Positions 55,885 through 64,000 of a DNA stretch of 64,000 bases are shown here, piece after piece; position 1 is the first letter of the stretch, and each line of letters begins with the position of its first letter. The position numbers and the translations under genes are program-made. Source of the DNA: Symploca sp. SIO1C2 (GTDB taxonomy: Bacteria > Cyanobacteriota > Cyanobacteriia > Cyanobacteriales > Coleofasciculaceae). The notes beneath the pieces are model-generated. The model had not been told where the DNA came from and ran no database searches. It worked only from the letters and a program-made list of their open reading frames with translations. The DNA is taken from positions 19,913 to 83,912 of the forward strand of contig JAAHFP010000010.1 of assembly GCA_010672925.1 (NCBI GenBank), given 5' to 3'.

Positions 55885-58311
55885 ACAAATTTATTATCAG
55901 AGCCACACTTGTTAATACCCGAAAAACCGGTGCAAGAATCTCTTGAAATAGTTGTTGCAGAAGAACCAGAATTTGATTCATCAATTCCTCTTCGTCGCAG
56001 TTTGTTGATAACCATTATACCAACAGTACTACTACCTCTAGCTTTTGCTAGTGTGTTGGGTTACAGCATTATTCAACAAAGGACTGAAAATGAAATTGAA
56101 AAGCAGTTAGAACAGCAGTCTCTACTGGCTAGTAAGGCAGCTAGCCAGTTAGTAGATGAAGTAGGAAAAATTTCTCTTGATGTGGCTAGTAATCCCTTAA
56201 TTATTGATACAGCTAGTGCCAGTGCTCAAAAAGCGGAATTTGAGGGCTTAGTTGAATTGCCAATTGAAGAGTTGGAAAAACGCTTTGCAGATACAAAGCT
56301 GCTTGAGGTTAATAAAAGTCTTAATGATTATCTCGTGAGAGTCCTCAAAAATCAAAGTTTAGCTGAGATATTTGTCACAGAGAAAAATGGATTTGTGATT
56401 ACTTCTAGTGGTCTTACTAGTGACTTTGTACAAAATGATGAAGACTGGTGGCAAAATGCGAAAAGGGATAACTTATGGATTGCCGATCCGGAAATTGATA
56501 AATCGGCGAATACCTTTGCTGTTGACTTCTCCCAGGCAATTATAGCTCCAGACTCAGGAGAATTTCTTGGTGTTATTAAAACAGTTATACCTTCTACTAC
56601 TTTTGATCAATTAGGACAGCTTTTGAAGTATGCAAACCTCATTGGCTCTCAGCAAGTACAGCTTTTGGATACTAGCTCTAGTACTGTAATCAATACACTT
56701 ACTGCTGATGGTCCTAGCGATACTCAAAAAATTATTGGAGGTGAAGTGATTGCTCAAGTAGCAGGACTTCTGTTTGATGCACTCCAAAAGCAAGGTTCTA
56801 ATTCTGAGCAAATATTGCAAGATATACAAAGTCAATACGCCCTAGGAGAATGGGAACTTAGCACCATTAACCAGGATGACACAGAAGAACAAGAACTTCT
56901 GAGTATCTCTTTCAGCTATCAAGGCAAGCAATATACCCTCAGCACCATTCCCAAACTCGATTGGGTGTCAATTGCTGCGATGGATATTTCTGAAATTCAA
57001 GGGACTAATAGAGGGTTACTAGTCATCTTCGGTGCGACTGCCTTGGTTTTGGGAACAGTGGCGATTGGGGTTACCACGCGGTTAGCTAATCAACTATCAG
57101 CTCCTCTAGACGAGTTATCTTATCAAGCCCAACAAGTATCTACAGGTAATCTAGATATCACTGTTGAACCTCGTGGCAGTACTGAAACCCAAGCCCTAGC
57201 TCAAACCTTCAATAACCTCGTAACTTCTGTAAAAACTCTCTTAAAAGAAAGGGTAGCTGAGCAGGAGAGAGAACTAGAACTTAGTGATAAATTTGCTCAG
57301 GATCAACGCCAGAGCAAAGAAGCTTTGCAACAAAGGGCTTTGGAATTACTGATGGAAGTAGACCCTATTAGTCAGGGAGATCTAACAATTAGAGCTCACG
57401 TAACAGAAGATGAAATTGGCACAATCGCAGACTCTTACAATGCCACAGTAACTAACCTGCGGACAATTGTCACTCAGGTGCAAGCTGCTGCCACTCAGGT
57501 AGCCGATACCACCAGCGCAAATGAGCCTGTAGTCCAGTCTCTATCGGTAGAAGCTTTGCGGCAAGCTGAGGAAATTGCAGTGGCTCTAGAGCGAGTACAA
57601 GAAATGGCTCAATTAGTAGAAGTCGTAGCTGCCAGCGCTCAGCAAGCAGAGACAGCAGTTCAACAAGCAGCTCAGACTGTAGCAGAAGGGGACGCTAATA
57701 TGAACCGGACTGTGGATGGCATTGTCGCTATTCGTGAAACAGTAGCAGAATCAGCAAAAAAAGTCAAGCGTCTGGGAGAGTCTTCCCAAAAGATTTCCAA
57801 AGTAGTCAACCTAATCGGTAACTTTGCTGAGCAAACTAACATGTTAGCTCTCAATGCCTCCATTGAAGCAGCCCAAGCCGGAAAAGAAGGTAGAGGTTTT
57901 GCCATCATTGCTCAGGAAGTACGCAAGCTAGCTAAGCAATCTGCACAAGCCACGATCGAAATCGAAAAGCTAGTAGCAGAACTACAAGAGGACACCAATG
58001 ACGTGATTGCCACAATGGAAACCGGTACTGATGAAGTGGTAACCGGAACCAAACTAGTAGATGAAACCCGCCAAAGCCTCAACAAAATTACCGCTGCTTC
58101 TGTCCAGATTAATCAATTAGTCGAAGCGATCGCTCAGTCAACAGTGTTGCAATCTAAAGTCTCTGAAATAGTAACCCAAACCATGATTGATGTTGCTGCC
58201 ATTGCTTCCCAAAATTCCACCGAAGCCAGTGCTGTTTCTTCTTCCTTTGAGGAACTGCGTCAGGTAGCTCAAGTGCTGCAAGAGGAGGTAGGTCAATTTA
58301 AGGTTAGTTAG
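55882..58311 (+). CDS. Methyl-accepting chemotaxis protein 2
   Basis: This paralogue of the preceding gene has 809 residues from the ATG at 55882. It has a short N-terminus, a membrane span (about 40-62), a Cache-like periplasmic domain (65-375), a second span (about 382-405), HAMP (406-458), a second HAMP-like segment and a signalling domain with the tip [20 protein letters not shown]. The linker [20 protein letters not shown] is almost identical in both MCPs, while the sensor domains differ. This points to tandem duplication followed by divergence of ligand specificity. Confidence 0.93.
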   Translation: MTNLLSEPHLLIPEKPVQESLEIVVAEEPEFDSSIPLRRSLLITIIPTVLLPLAFASVLGYSIIQQRTENEIEKQLEQQSLLASKAASQLVDEVGKISLDVASNPLIIDTASASAQKAEFEGLVELPIEELEKRFADTKLLEVNKSLNDYLVRVLKNQSLAEIFVTEKNGFVITSSGLTSDFVQNDEDWWQNAKRDNLWIADPEIDKSANTFAVDFSQAIIAPDSGEFLGVIKTVIPSTTFDQLGQLLKYANLIGSQQVQLLDTSSSTVINTLTADGPSDTQKIIGGEVIAQVAGLLFDALQKQGSNSEQILQDIQSQYALGEWELSTINQDDTEEQELLSISFSYQGKQYTLSTIPKLDWVSIAAMDISEIQGTNRGLLVIFGATALVLGTVAIGVTTRLANQLSAPLDELSYQAQQVSTGNLDITVEPRGSTETQALAQTFNNLVTSVKTLLKERVAEQERELELSDKFAQDQRQSKEALQQRALELLMEVDPISQGDLTIRAHVTEDEIGTIADSYNATVTNLRTIVTQVQAAATQVADTTSANEPVVQSLSVEALRQAEEIAVALERVQEMAQLVEVVAASAQQAETAVQQAAQTVAEGDANMNRTVDGIVAIRETVAESAKKVKRLGESSQKISKVVNLIGNFAEQTNMLALNASIEAAQAGKEGRGFAIIAQEVRKLAKQSAQATIEIEKLVAELQEDTNDVIATMETGTDEVVTGTKLVDETRQSLNKITAASVQINQLVEAIAQSTVLQSKVSEIVTQTMIDVAAIASQNSTEASAVSSSFEELRQVAQVLQEEVGQFKVS

Positions 58312-58406
58312 GTGGTAGGTGGTAGGTAGTAGGTGTTAGGTGTTAGGTATTAGGTATTAGATGTAATGAAAAACAACAAATAACAAACAACAAATGACCA
58401 ATAACA
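58308..58406. repeat. GGTAGGT/GTTAGGT and AACAAAC arrays before cheA
   Basis: Two heptad types in succession between MCP2 and the CheA gene; the second ends about 5 nt before the ATG. Confidence 0.9.
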
Positions 58407-58410
58407 AACT

Positions 58411-61400
58411 ATGGCCATAAACCCAGAAATTCGTGACCAAGCATATCAGTTTTTTATAGAAGAAGCTCCTGAGCTACTGCAGCTAATTGAAGACGGTTTA
58501 CTTAAGCTTCTGTCTGAGCACAGTACTGCCCAAATCCACGATTTAATGCGAGCTGCTCACTCTCTTAAAGGAGGAGCAGCTAGTGTTGAGTTAGAAGCAA
58601 TTACGACCCTAGCTCATCGCTTGGAAAATATCTTTAAAGCTCTCTACAATGAATCTGTAGAAATTGATATTGACCTCGAAAGCCAACTACTACAAGCTTA
58701 TGACTGTCTGCGTTTACCTTTAATGGAGCAGATTTCATCAGGTCAGTTGGACGGAGAACAAGCTTTAGCGATAGCTGAACCAATTTTTACTCAGATAGAG
58801 GCAGGGCTAGGAGATGCTCTCTCCCAGGCAGATAATTACATTCCCAGCTCCTCAGAGTTGGGAGTTAATATGGCTTTGTCGATTTTTGAAGTAGATGTCA
58901 GCCAAGGACTCGAACGCCTAGCTACAGTGTTGGCTAATCCTTCTAACTACGAAGTAGCAGGAGAACTACGAGCTCAAGCCGAGGTATTTGCTGGGTTTGG
59001 AATATTATTAGAATTGCCAGGATTTGGTGCGATCGCTGAAGCAGCAATTGCGGCGTTGGATGCTTACCCAGAGCGTGCAGTAGAAATTACTCAGCTAGCA
59101 CTGGCGGATTTTCAAACAGGCAGAGAAGCAGTGCTAGCAGGTGATGCTACTCAAGGAGGAAGTCCTTCTGTTGCTTTGTTGACTTTATCCAGGTTTCAAG
59201 GAGAGACGCGGAGATGGAGAGACAAGGAGGACAAGGAAGACAAGGAGGACGAGGAAGACAAGGAAGAAATTTCTTATTGCCCATTCCCCATTCCCCATTC
59301 CCCATTCCCAAACAACAAAACACAAGAGATCATTGATGGGGAATTAGTTGCTCAAGATCTATTTGTAGCAGAGGAAACTACCTTGGAGGGTATCCCTTCC
59401 TTAGAAGAAATTTTTGGTAGTGTGCCTCAGCTTGATAATGTAGATGCGACGGGGATACTAAGTGAACAAAAAGAGGCAGAAGATTTACCTTTTATTCCTG
59501 CAATAGAAACAGCTGATGCTAGTGCCATAATTCCTATAACTTCTACCTCTGGTGCTCTGCAGGGAAAAGATTTGGAGCCACCTGAGGTTACTGAGGAGCC
59601 AGAAACTTTAGAAGTAGCAGTGCAATCGATTGAGCAGCTGTTTGAAGATCTGCCTACAGTACAAGATATTTCTGAAGTTATCAGTGGTTCTGCTGCTTCC
59701 CAGACAATTGCTCAGGGTGCTGTTAGTCAACTCTCAGAAAATGCTTCCGACAAACAACCTAGTACAACTCGCGGCGAATCTGCTCCTGCTCGACTCAGTG
59801 TGCGAGTGGACTCAGAAAGACTGGAAACGATGAATAATCTAGCGGGTGAGTTAGCCATTAACCGCAATAGCCTCTCCCTTCAGAATGAGCAACTCCAGAC
59901 CTCAGTGCAAGAGCTATTGAGTCGATTTGCCCGATTTGGGAAACTGGTGGGCAATCTGCGAGGATTATCAGACCAGATGCTGGTTGAGACTTCTAGTTCT
60001 GGTTCAATTGCTACCAGTACTGGCTTTTCGTCAGTGGTTAATAGCCAGTGGTTAGAGTTAAACAACAATGACAGTGGGTTACTCAGCAAGGACAATGGGC
60101 AACTGACTATAGATACCTCCCATTTTGACTCCTTGGAGTTGGATAGCTACGGAACTCTAAACTCTCAGCTACAAGGCTTGATGGAAGAGATGATGCAGCT
60201 TGAAGAAGCTGTTGATGACATTGCTCTGTTTGCTGGACAATCGGTTCAAACTCTCGAACAACAGCAACAAATGCTCTCTCAATTGCGGGATGAGGTAATG
60301 TGGGCAAGGATGTTGCCTCTGTCGGAAGTACTCAACCGCTTTCCTCGAATGTTACGGGGTTTATCTACCAAATACCACAAACCAGTTAACCTCAAGCTTA
60401 GTGGTATAGGGGTACTAGTAGACAAGGCTGTGCTAGAAAAACTCTACGATCCACTGCTGCACTTACTCCGCAACGCCTTCGATCATGGTATCGAATCCCC
60501 AGACAGCAGAAAGCAATTAGGCAAACCAGAAACTGGTCAAATTAAACTGACAGCCTATCACAAGGGCAATTCTACCATTATTGAGGTTACCGATGATGGT
60601 CGAGGGATTAAAGCTGAAGGAATTCGCCAACGGGCTCTAGAAAGAGAATGGTTTTCTGCTGAGCAATTAGATGGCATGAAAGAAGCAGATTTATTGGAGT
60701 TGATTTTTGAGCCAGGATTTTCCACCGCTGCTCAAGTAACCGAACTTTCTGGCAGAGGAGTTGGCTTGGATGTAGTGCGAGCTCAACTGCGATCGCTTAA
60801 GGGTAGTGTAGCGGTTACTTCTTCTGTTAATCAAGGCACCACCTTTACCTTAAAACTGCCTTTAACTCTAACCATTGCTAAATTAATGGTTTGCCTAGTT
60901 GGTGAACATGGCATAGCTTTACCTTCTGATAGCATTGAAGAAATTGTAATTCCCAAAGCTGCTCAGATTAAGCGATTAAGAGAACAGCGGTTTTTACTTT
61001 GGCACAATAAATTGGTTCCAGTCTACCAGGTTGGAGACCTATTGGAGTATGGATGTCCTTCACCCAAAAACTCACCAGGTAGAATGTTAACGGTAGTACC
61101 ATCTCCAGTAGATTGGGCATTGCCTTTACTGGTAATGACTTTAGGACAGGAAGTTTTTGCCCTGGAAATCGAGAGTTTAGTAACTGAGCAAGAGCTGGTT
61201 ATCAAACCTTTTGGAGAAGCGATTGCGCCCCCCGACTATACCTACGGTTGTACCATTTTGGGGGATGGCAGTTTAATTCCAGTAATTGATGGAGCTGCTT
61301 TAATTGAACCACACTTAGGCACTAGTGCTGGAGAAATAGCAAACAGGAAAGGATTTGGTTTATCTGCTGCGAGGGAAAAAGGCGTAAATGATTCTGTTGG

Positions 61401-61800
61401 GATTACCAAAGCAACCCAACTCACTTCTACCACAGTACTAGTCGTTGATGATGCAGTTGCCTTACGGCGAACCTTAGCTCTCACCTTAGAAAAAGCTGGT
61501 TTTCGAGTTTTCCAAGCTAAAGATGGGCGAGAAGCAATTGAACAGCTACAGAAGAAAAGTTCTGCCATCGGGTTGGTCATTTGTGATATTGAAATGCCCA
61601 ATATGAATGGTTTTGACTTTCTCAACTACCGTCGCCAAGACCCTCAGCTGCTAGAAATTCCTGTAGCAATGCTCACCTCCCGCAGTAATGAGAAGCATCG
61701 ATGGCTAGCTATGCATTTAGGTGCTACTGCTTACTTTACTAAACCCTACATTGAACAGGATTTCTTAACAGCTATTAAAGATATTGTCAATAGTAATTAG
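58411..61800 (+). CDS. CheA-CheY hybrid histidine kinase
   Basis: This 1129-residue protein matches PilL/PixL/HmpE-type kinases. Order: HPt domain with phosphorylated His50 (RAAHSLKGGAA), a second HPt-like region without His (about 150-250), a variable acidic linker (255-460), dimerisation domain (about 465-650), and HATPase with LRNAFDHGIE, VTDDGRGI and SGRGVGLDVV. A CheW-like domain (about 820-965) and a C-terminal receiver follow (VLVVDDAVAL, Asp in VICDIEMPN). Residues ~263-305 are in-frame translations of tandem repeats (DKEDKED..., PFPIPHSPFPN). Confidence 0.95.
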   Translation: MAINPEIRDQAYQFFIEEAPELLQLIEDGLLKLLSEHSTAQIHDLMRAAHSLKGGAASVELEAITTLAHRLENIFKALYNESVEIDIDLESQLLQAYDCLRLPLMEQISSGQLDGEQALAIAEPIFTQIEAGLGDALSQADNYIPSSSELGVNMALSIFEVDVSQGLERLATVLANPSNYEVAGELRAQAEVFAGFGILLELPGFGAIAEAAIAALDAYPERAVEITQLALADFQTGREAVLAGDATQGGSPSVALLTLSRFQGETRRWRDKEDKEDKEDEEDKEEISYCPFPIPHSPFPNNKTQEIIDGELVAQDLFVAEETTLEGIPSLEEIFGSVPQLDNVDATGILSEQKEAEDLPFIPAIETADASAIIPITSTSGALQGKDLEPPEVTEEPETLEVAVQSIEQLFEDLPTVQDISEVISGSAASQTIAQGAVSQLSENASDKQPSTTRGESAPARLSVRVDSERLETMNNLAGELAINRNSLSLQNEQLQTSVQELLSRFARFGKLVGNLRGLSDQMLVETSSSGSIATSTGFSSVVNSQWLELNNNDSGLLSKDNGQLTIDTSHFDSLELDSYGTLNSQLQGLMEEMMQLEEAVDDIALFAGQSVQTLEQQQQMLSQLRDEVMWARMLPLSEVLNRFPRMLRGLSTKYHKPVNLKLSGIGVLVDKAVLEKLYDPLLHLLRNAFDHGIESPDSRKQLGKPETGQIKLTAYHKGNSTIIEVTDDGRGIKAEGIRQRALEREWFSAEQLDGMKEADLLELIFEPGFSTAAQVTELSGRGVGLDVVRAQLRSLKGSVAVTSSVNQGTTFTLKLPLTLTIAKLMVCLVGEHGIALPSDSIEEIVIPKAAQIKRLREQRFLLWHNKLVPVYQVGDLLEYGCPSPKNSPGRMLTVVPSPVDWALPLLVMTLGQEVFALEIESLVTEQELVIKPFGEAIAPPDYTYGCTILGDGSLIPVIDGAALIEPHLGTSAGEIANRKGFGLSAAREKGVNDSVGITKATQLTSTTVLVVDDAVALRRTLALTLEKAGFRVFQAKDGREAIEQLQKKSSAIGLVICDIEMPNMNGFDFLNYRRQDPQLLEIPVAMLTSRSNEKHRWLAMHLGATAYFTKPYIEQDFLTAIKDIVNSN
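59205..59325 (+). repeat. Intergenic-type repeats inside cheA coding sequence
   Basis: 9-bp GACAAGGAG/GACAAGGAA units, then CCCCATT heptads, then AAACAACAAAAC, the same three repeat types seen between genes. All stay in frame. Confidence 0.9.
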
Positions 61801-61832
61801 TTATTTGTTGTTTGTTGTTTGTCGTTTGAGTA
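61800..61832. repeat. TTGTTTG heptads between cheA and cheW
   Basis: Three to four units ending at the start of the second CheW gene. Confidence 0.8.
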
Positions 61833-62300
61833 ATGGCTGAAACTTCAGTTAAATTAATTGTTTTTCAAATGGGTAGTCTCAATTTGGCTTTACCCATTGA
61901 AGTCGTCTACAAAATATTGAATCACAAGCCTATTTATGGCAGTGGGATCAATCAGGTAGGGGTTGTCCATCTCGATGAGCAGGAAGTTACGGTAGTTGAT
62001 CTTTATCGGCGATTGTTTGACTCTGACTCAACTAGCGAGGATTACCAAAAAAATTATCTAGTAATTGTGCAAAACGCTACAGGTGAACTTTATGGTATTC
62101 CAGTCGCGGACACCCCTATCTTAATGGAGGTTCCCTTATCCCAAATTCGTATCCTCCCGGAGTCCTATCGTCGTGCTGATACTCTAGATATTGCCAGTCA
62201 TGTAGCTGTGATTAACCAAGCAGGAGTCGCATTAACTGTATTTTTGCTTGACGTTGAGCTGCTACTGCCTATTTTTCAGAAGATGGCTTTTTTTGAGTAG
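61833..62300 (+). CDS. Second CheW-like adaptor
   Basis: This 155-residue protein has a compact CheW-like fold (IVFQMGSLNLALPIEVVYKI, GVVHLDEQEVTVVDLYRRLF, LYGIPVADTPILMEVPLSQI). It lies 32 nt after cheA and completes the operon. Its fold resembles the CheW-like parts of PatA/PilI-type proteins. Confidence 0.85.
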   Translation: MAETSVKLIVFQMGSLNLALPIEVVYKILNHKPIYGSGINQVGVVHLDEQEVTVVDLYRRLFDSDSTSEDYQKNYLVIVQNATGELYGIPVADTPILMEVPLSQIRILPESYRRADTLDIASHVAVINQAGVALTVFLLDVELLLPIFQKMAFFE

Positions 62301-62484
62301 TACAGCACTTTGCGATGTAATAAAGTACATTATGCAAAAGTTCTCTTTGAAAAGGGTGATGCGAGAAACTTCTAATATTACAGCTCTCTTGCCACCCCTT
62401 GAGCATAGAGGCAGTTTTTGTATTATATAGCTATCGATGTCAAGTAGACCTGATGATTAAAACCTCTATTGTTAAATCAACTTC

Positions 62485-63179
62485 AGTTGAAATAGGATGT
62501 GAACTACCCACACTCCCCTAACGGGTGAGTGTTGGCTTCCAGCTACCCTGCGGGAACGCTACGCGAACACAGAAGATTGCCGCATCTTGGATTTACGTCC
62601 GCGAGTTGGTCTTATATCCTCTCCACTGGCGTTAGCCTCCCCCGTCCCAGAGGAGGACAGCAGTCTAATACCTTCAGCCCTTATATTCTGTGCTGCGTTC
62701 CCATCTCTATCATGGTGGGTTCCACAACCAAAAAAATTCTGATAAGCACGACTAAGATTGAGACTTACAGACTGTAAAACCTGTGAGTGACAATCCTTGA
62801 GCCATTGAGTCTCTTGATTTTTTTTGAGTGCTGGCAACATTGAATTTAGTCCAGATTGAGACAAGCTTTTACCAGTTGTTTTATAGGTTTCAATGCATTG
62901 ACTTAGCCCATAATTCCACCACCAACGTGCACAACCAAAATGCTGTGCAAGTGTCTGTTTTTGTTGCAGAGTGGGGTACAACCTTACTTTCACCGCTTGT
63001 CTTTTCACCGTGACTTCTCCTAATTATCGACCTGTTACTATTATATAATATTTGCATTAACAATATTCCGGAAGATTGTAAAAATATTCGCTCTCCTGAA
63101 AGGACGCAAAAATTTTTACCGCCTTATATCCCGCCGCTTACCTGATAGGGAAGCGGGGGACTTACGGCTAAAAAGTTAA
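62485..63179 (-). mobile_element. IS200/IS605-type element remnant with deleted tnpB
   Basis: The element holds an internally deleted TnpB frame. Subterminal hairpins lie at both ends: ACACTCCCCTAACGGGTGAG region (62510-62532) and CCGCTTACCTGATAGGGAAG region (63134-63156), as expected for single-strand transposons. The right junction appears to be at about 63180, where the ACR3 frame begins. No tnpA is present. Confidence 0.75.
62559..63008 (-). pseudogene. tnpB: Internally deleted TnpB
   Basis: Residues 1-93 match the TnpB N-terminal HTH and first part (VKVRLYPTLQQKQTLAQHFG, ARWWWNYGLSQCIETYK). They are fused in frame to the last part (CGTHHDRDGNAAQNIRAEGI). About 250 residues with the first catalytic Asp and Glu of the RuvC domain and half of the zinc ribbon are missing; only the last Asp (HDRDGNAA) remains. 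It cannot be an active RNA-guided nuclease. Confidence 0.9.
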
Positions 63180-63884
63180 AGCTCTTTCCCGATCGCTATC
63201 TGCCTGTTTTTCATGATGTATCCCATCATGGTCAAGATTGACTTCTCTCAGGCAAAGCAGGCAGCTCAGACTCCGGAGCCTGTAGTATTGACGCTGGTGG
63301 TGAACTGGCTCATTAAACCCTTGACAATGGTTGTCTTTGCTCAGTTCTTTATCGGTTGGTTATTTAATCCACTCCTAGAAGGAACGGAAATCCTTCGGGG
63401 TTTAGAAGTTTCTCTGGCAAATTCTTACATTGCGGGGGCAATTCTTCTCGGTATTGCCCCTTGTACTGCAATGGTCTTGATGTGGGGCTATCTTTCTTAT
63501 AGTAATCAGGGGCACACCTTGGTTATGGTGGCGATTAATTCCCTCGCAATGCTGTTCCTCTATGCACCGTTAGGGGGATGGCTGCTATCGGTGAGTAACC
63601 TGACTATCCCATGGGAAACGATTGTACTATCGGTGCTGGTATATGTAGGTTTACCTCTGCTAGCAGGAGTAGTCTCCCGCACCTGGATTCTGCGCCACAA
63701 AGGAAAATCTTGGTTTGATCAGATGTTCCTCAAGTACCTCAGTCCAGTGGCAATCTCCGCGTTGCTAATTACTCTAATTTTGCTTTTTGCCTTGAAGGGT
63801 GAATTAATTGTTCGCAATCCTCTGCACATCTTACTAATTGCGGTTCCCCTATTTATCCAAACGAACTTTATTTCTGGAGTTTAG
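63180..63884 (+). pseudogene. ACR3 arsenite permease fragment
   Basis: The frame reads SSFPIAICLFF before the ATG at 63213 and MMYPIMVKIDFSQAKQAAQ after it, matching the interior of ACR3 arsenite efflux permeases; GIAPCTAMVLMWGYLSYSNQ contains the conserved Cys. It is open only back to 63180, where it meets the IS element, so the first ~60 residues are missing. It also stops early at FIQTNFISGV, short of the last three or so membrane spans. Length is about 230 of the usual 350-390 residues. Confidence 0.85.
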
Positions 63885-63951
63885 ACTAGTTAGGAGTGCG
63901 AAACTCCAAAGTCTGATAGTCCGCAAGATAAAAAATCAATCAATTCAGTCA

Positions 63952-64000
63952 ATGGTGTCCCAAGAATACGTACAATTGCCAAGTCTAAGAGAGGCAGCGC
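63952..64000 (+). CDS. Possible start of a gene running off the window
   Basis: An open frame starting MVSQEYVQLPSLREAA continues to the window edge. Too little is seen to assign it. Confidence 0.2.
   Translation, partial: MVSQEYVQLPSLREAA

Noticed and set aside
53378..58311. Phytochrome-type phototaxis receptors (PixJ)
   Set aside because: No GAF domain or bilin-binding Cys is visible in either MCP; both have Cache-like periplasmic domains.

Overview
The window reads as a chromosomal segment of a filamentous cyanobacterium. Evidence: frequent GCGATCGC (HIP1) octamers, the light-independent chlorophyll genes chlL and chlN, a small high-light-inducible (Hlip) protein, short-form HisG, the DUF502-nusB-ftsY cluster, a xisI remnant, and many arrays of 7-bp (sometimes 9-bp) short tandem repeats. 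Genus cannot be fixed from sequence alone; a large-genome Oscillatoriales-type organism (Moorena/Coleofasciculus-like) is my inference. No tRNA, rRNA, prophage or CRISPR array was seen.

Layout. 0-3 kb: membrane-anchored Hsp70-like ATPase with a membrane protein whose C-terminus looks GrpE-like. 3-6.7 kb: ftsY, nusB, DUF502 protein. 7.3-9.3 kb: TonB-like protein with a long Asn-Pro-Ser-Pro repeat and a PD-(D/E)XK-like protein. 9.3-13.4 kb: a nested-palindrome element, hisG, a lone antitoxin between direct repeats, a TPR protein carrying a nucleosidase remnant, small membrane proteins. 13.4-16.1 kb: ECF-type transporter (S, T, fused double ATPase). 16.7-20.2 kb: lysS with a KTSC tail, group II intron debris, a GH8 lipoprotein. 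20.6-23.9 kb: three thiol-redox genes divergent from a LysR regulator. 24.1-28.5 kb: isochorismatase-like hydrolase, cupin, Hlip, sorbosone-dehydrogenase-like lipoprotein, trypsin-like protease. 29.3-38.6 kb: FHA membrane protein, debris of conflict-type genes (mini-ORF, possible EAD fragment, xisI remnant), and a 2072-residue exoprotein combining a haemagglutinin (TPS) domain, about nine 54-residue repeats and a CHAT protease. 39.3-43.1 kb: two response regulators, glycosyltransferase, Tat lipoprotein. 43.8-47.7 kb: chlL, chlN and a stand-alone Cas6 with an added C-terminal HTH. 47.8-51 kb: methyltransferase and a Rieske/PepSY-like/cytochrome c group. 52.2-62.3 kb: a chemosensory operon (CheY, CheW, two MCPs, CheA-CheY hybrid, CheW), probably for type IV pilus motility. 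62.5-64 kb: an internally deleted TnpB element abutting a broken ACR3 arsenite permease.

The strongest theme outside the genes is repeat biology. At least five families of small inverted-repeat (MITE-like) elements are present in several copies, sometimes nested and sometimes truncating genes. Heptanucleotide arrays lie directly against the start codons of about 17 genes, and two coding sequences (CheA and the CHAT exoprotein) contain in-frame copies of the same repeat types. The best candidates for undescribed biology are the membrane Hsp70/GrpE-like pair, the orphan Cas6-HTH protein, the TPS-repeat-CHAT exoprotein and the start-codon heptad arrays.
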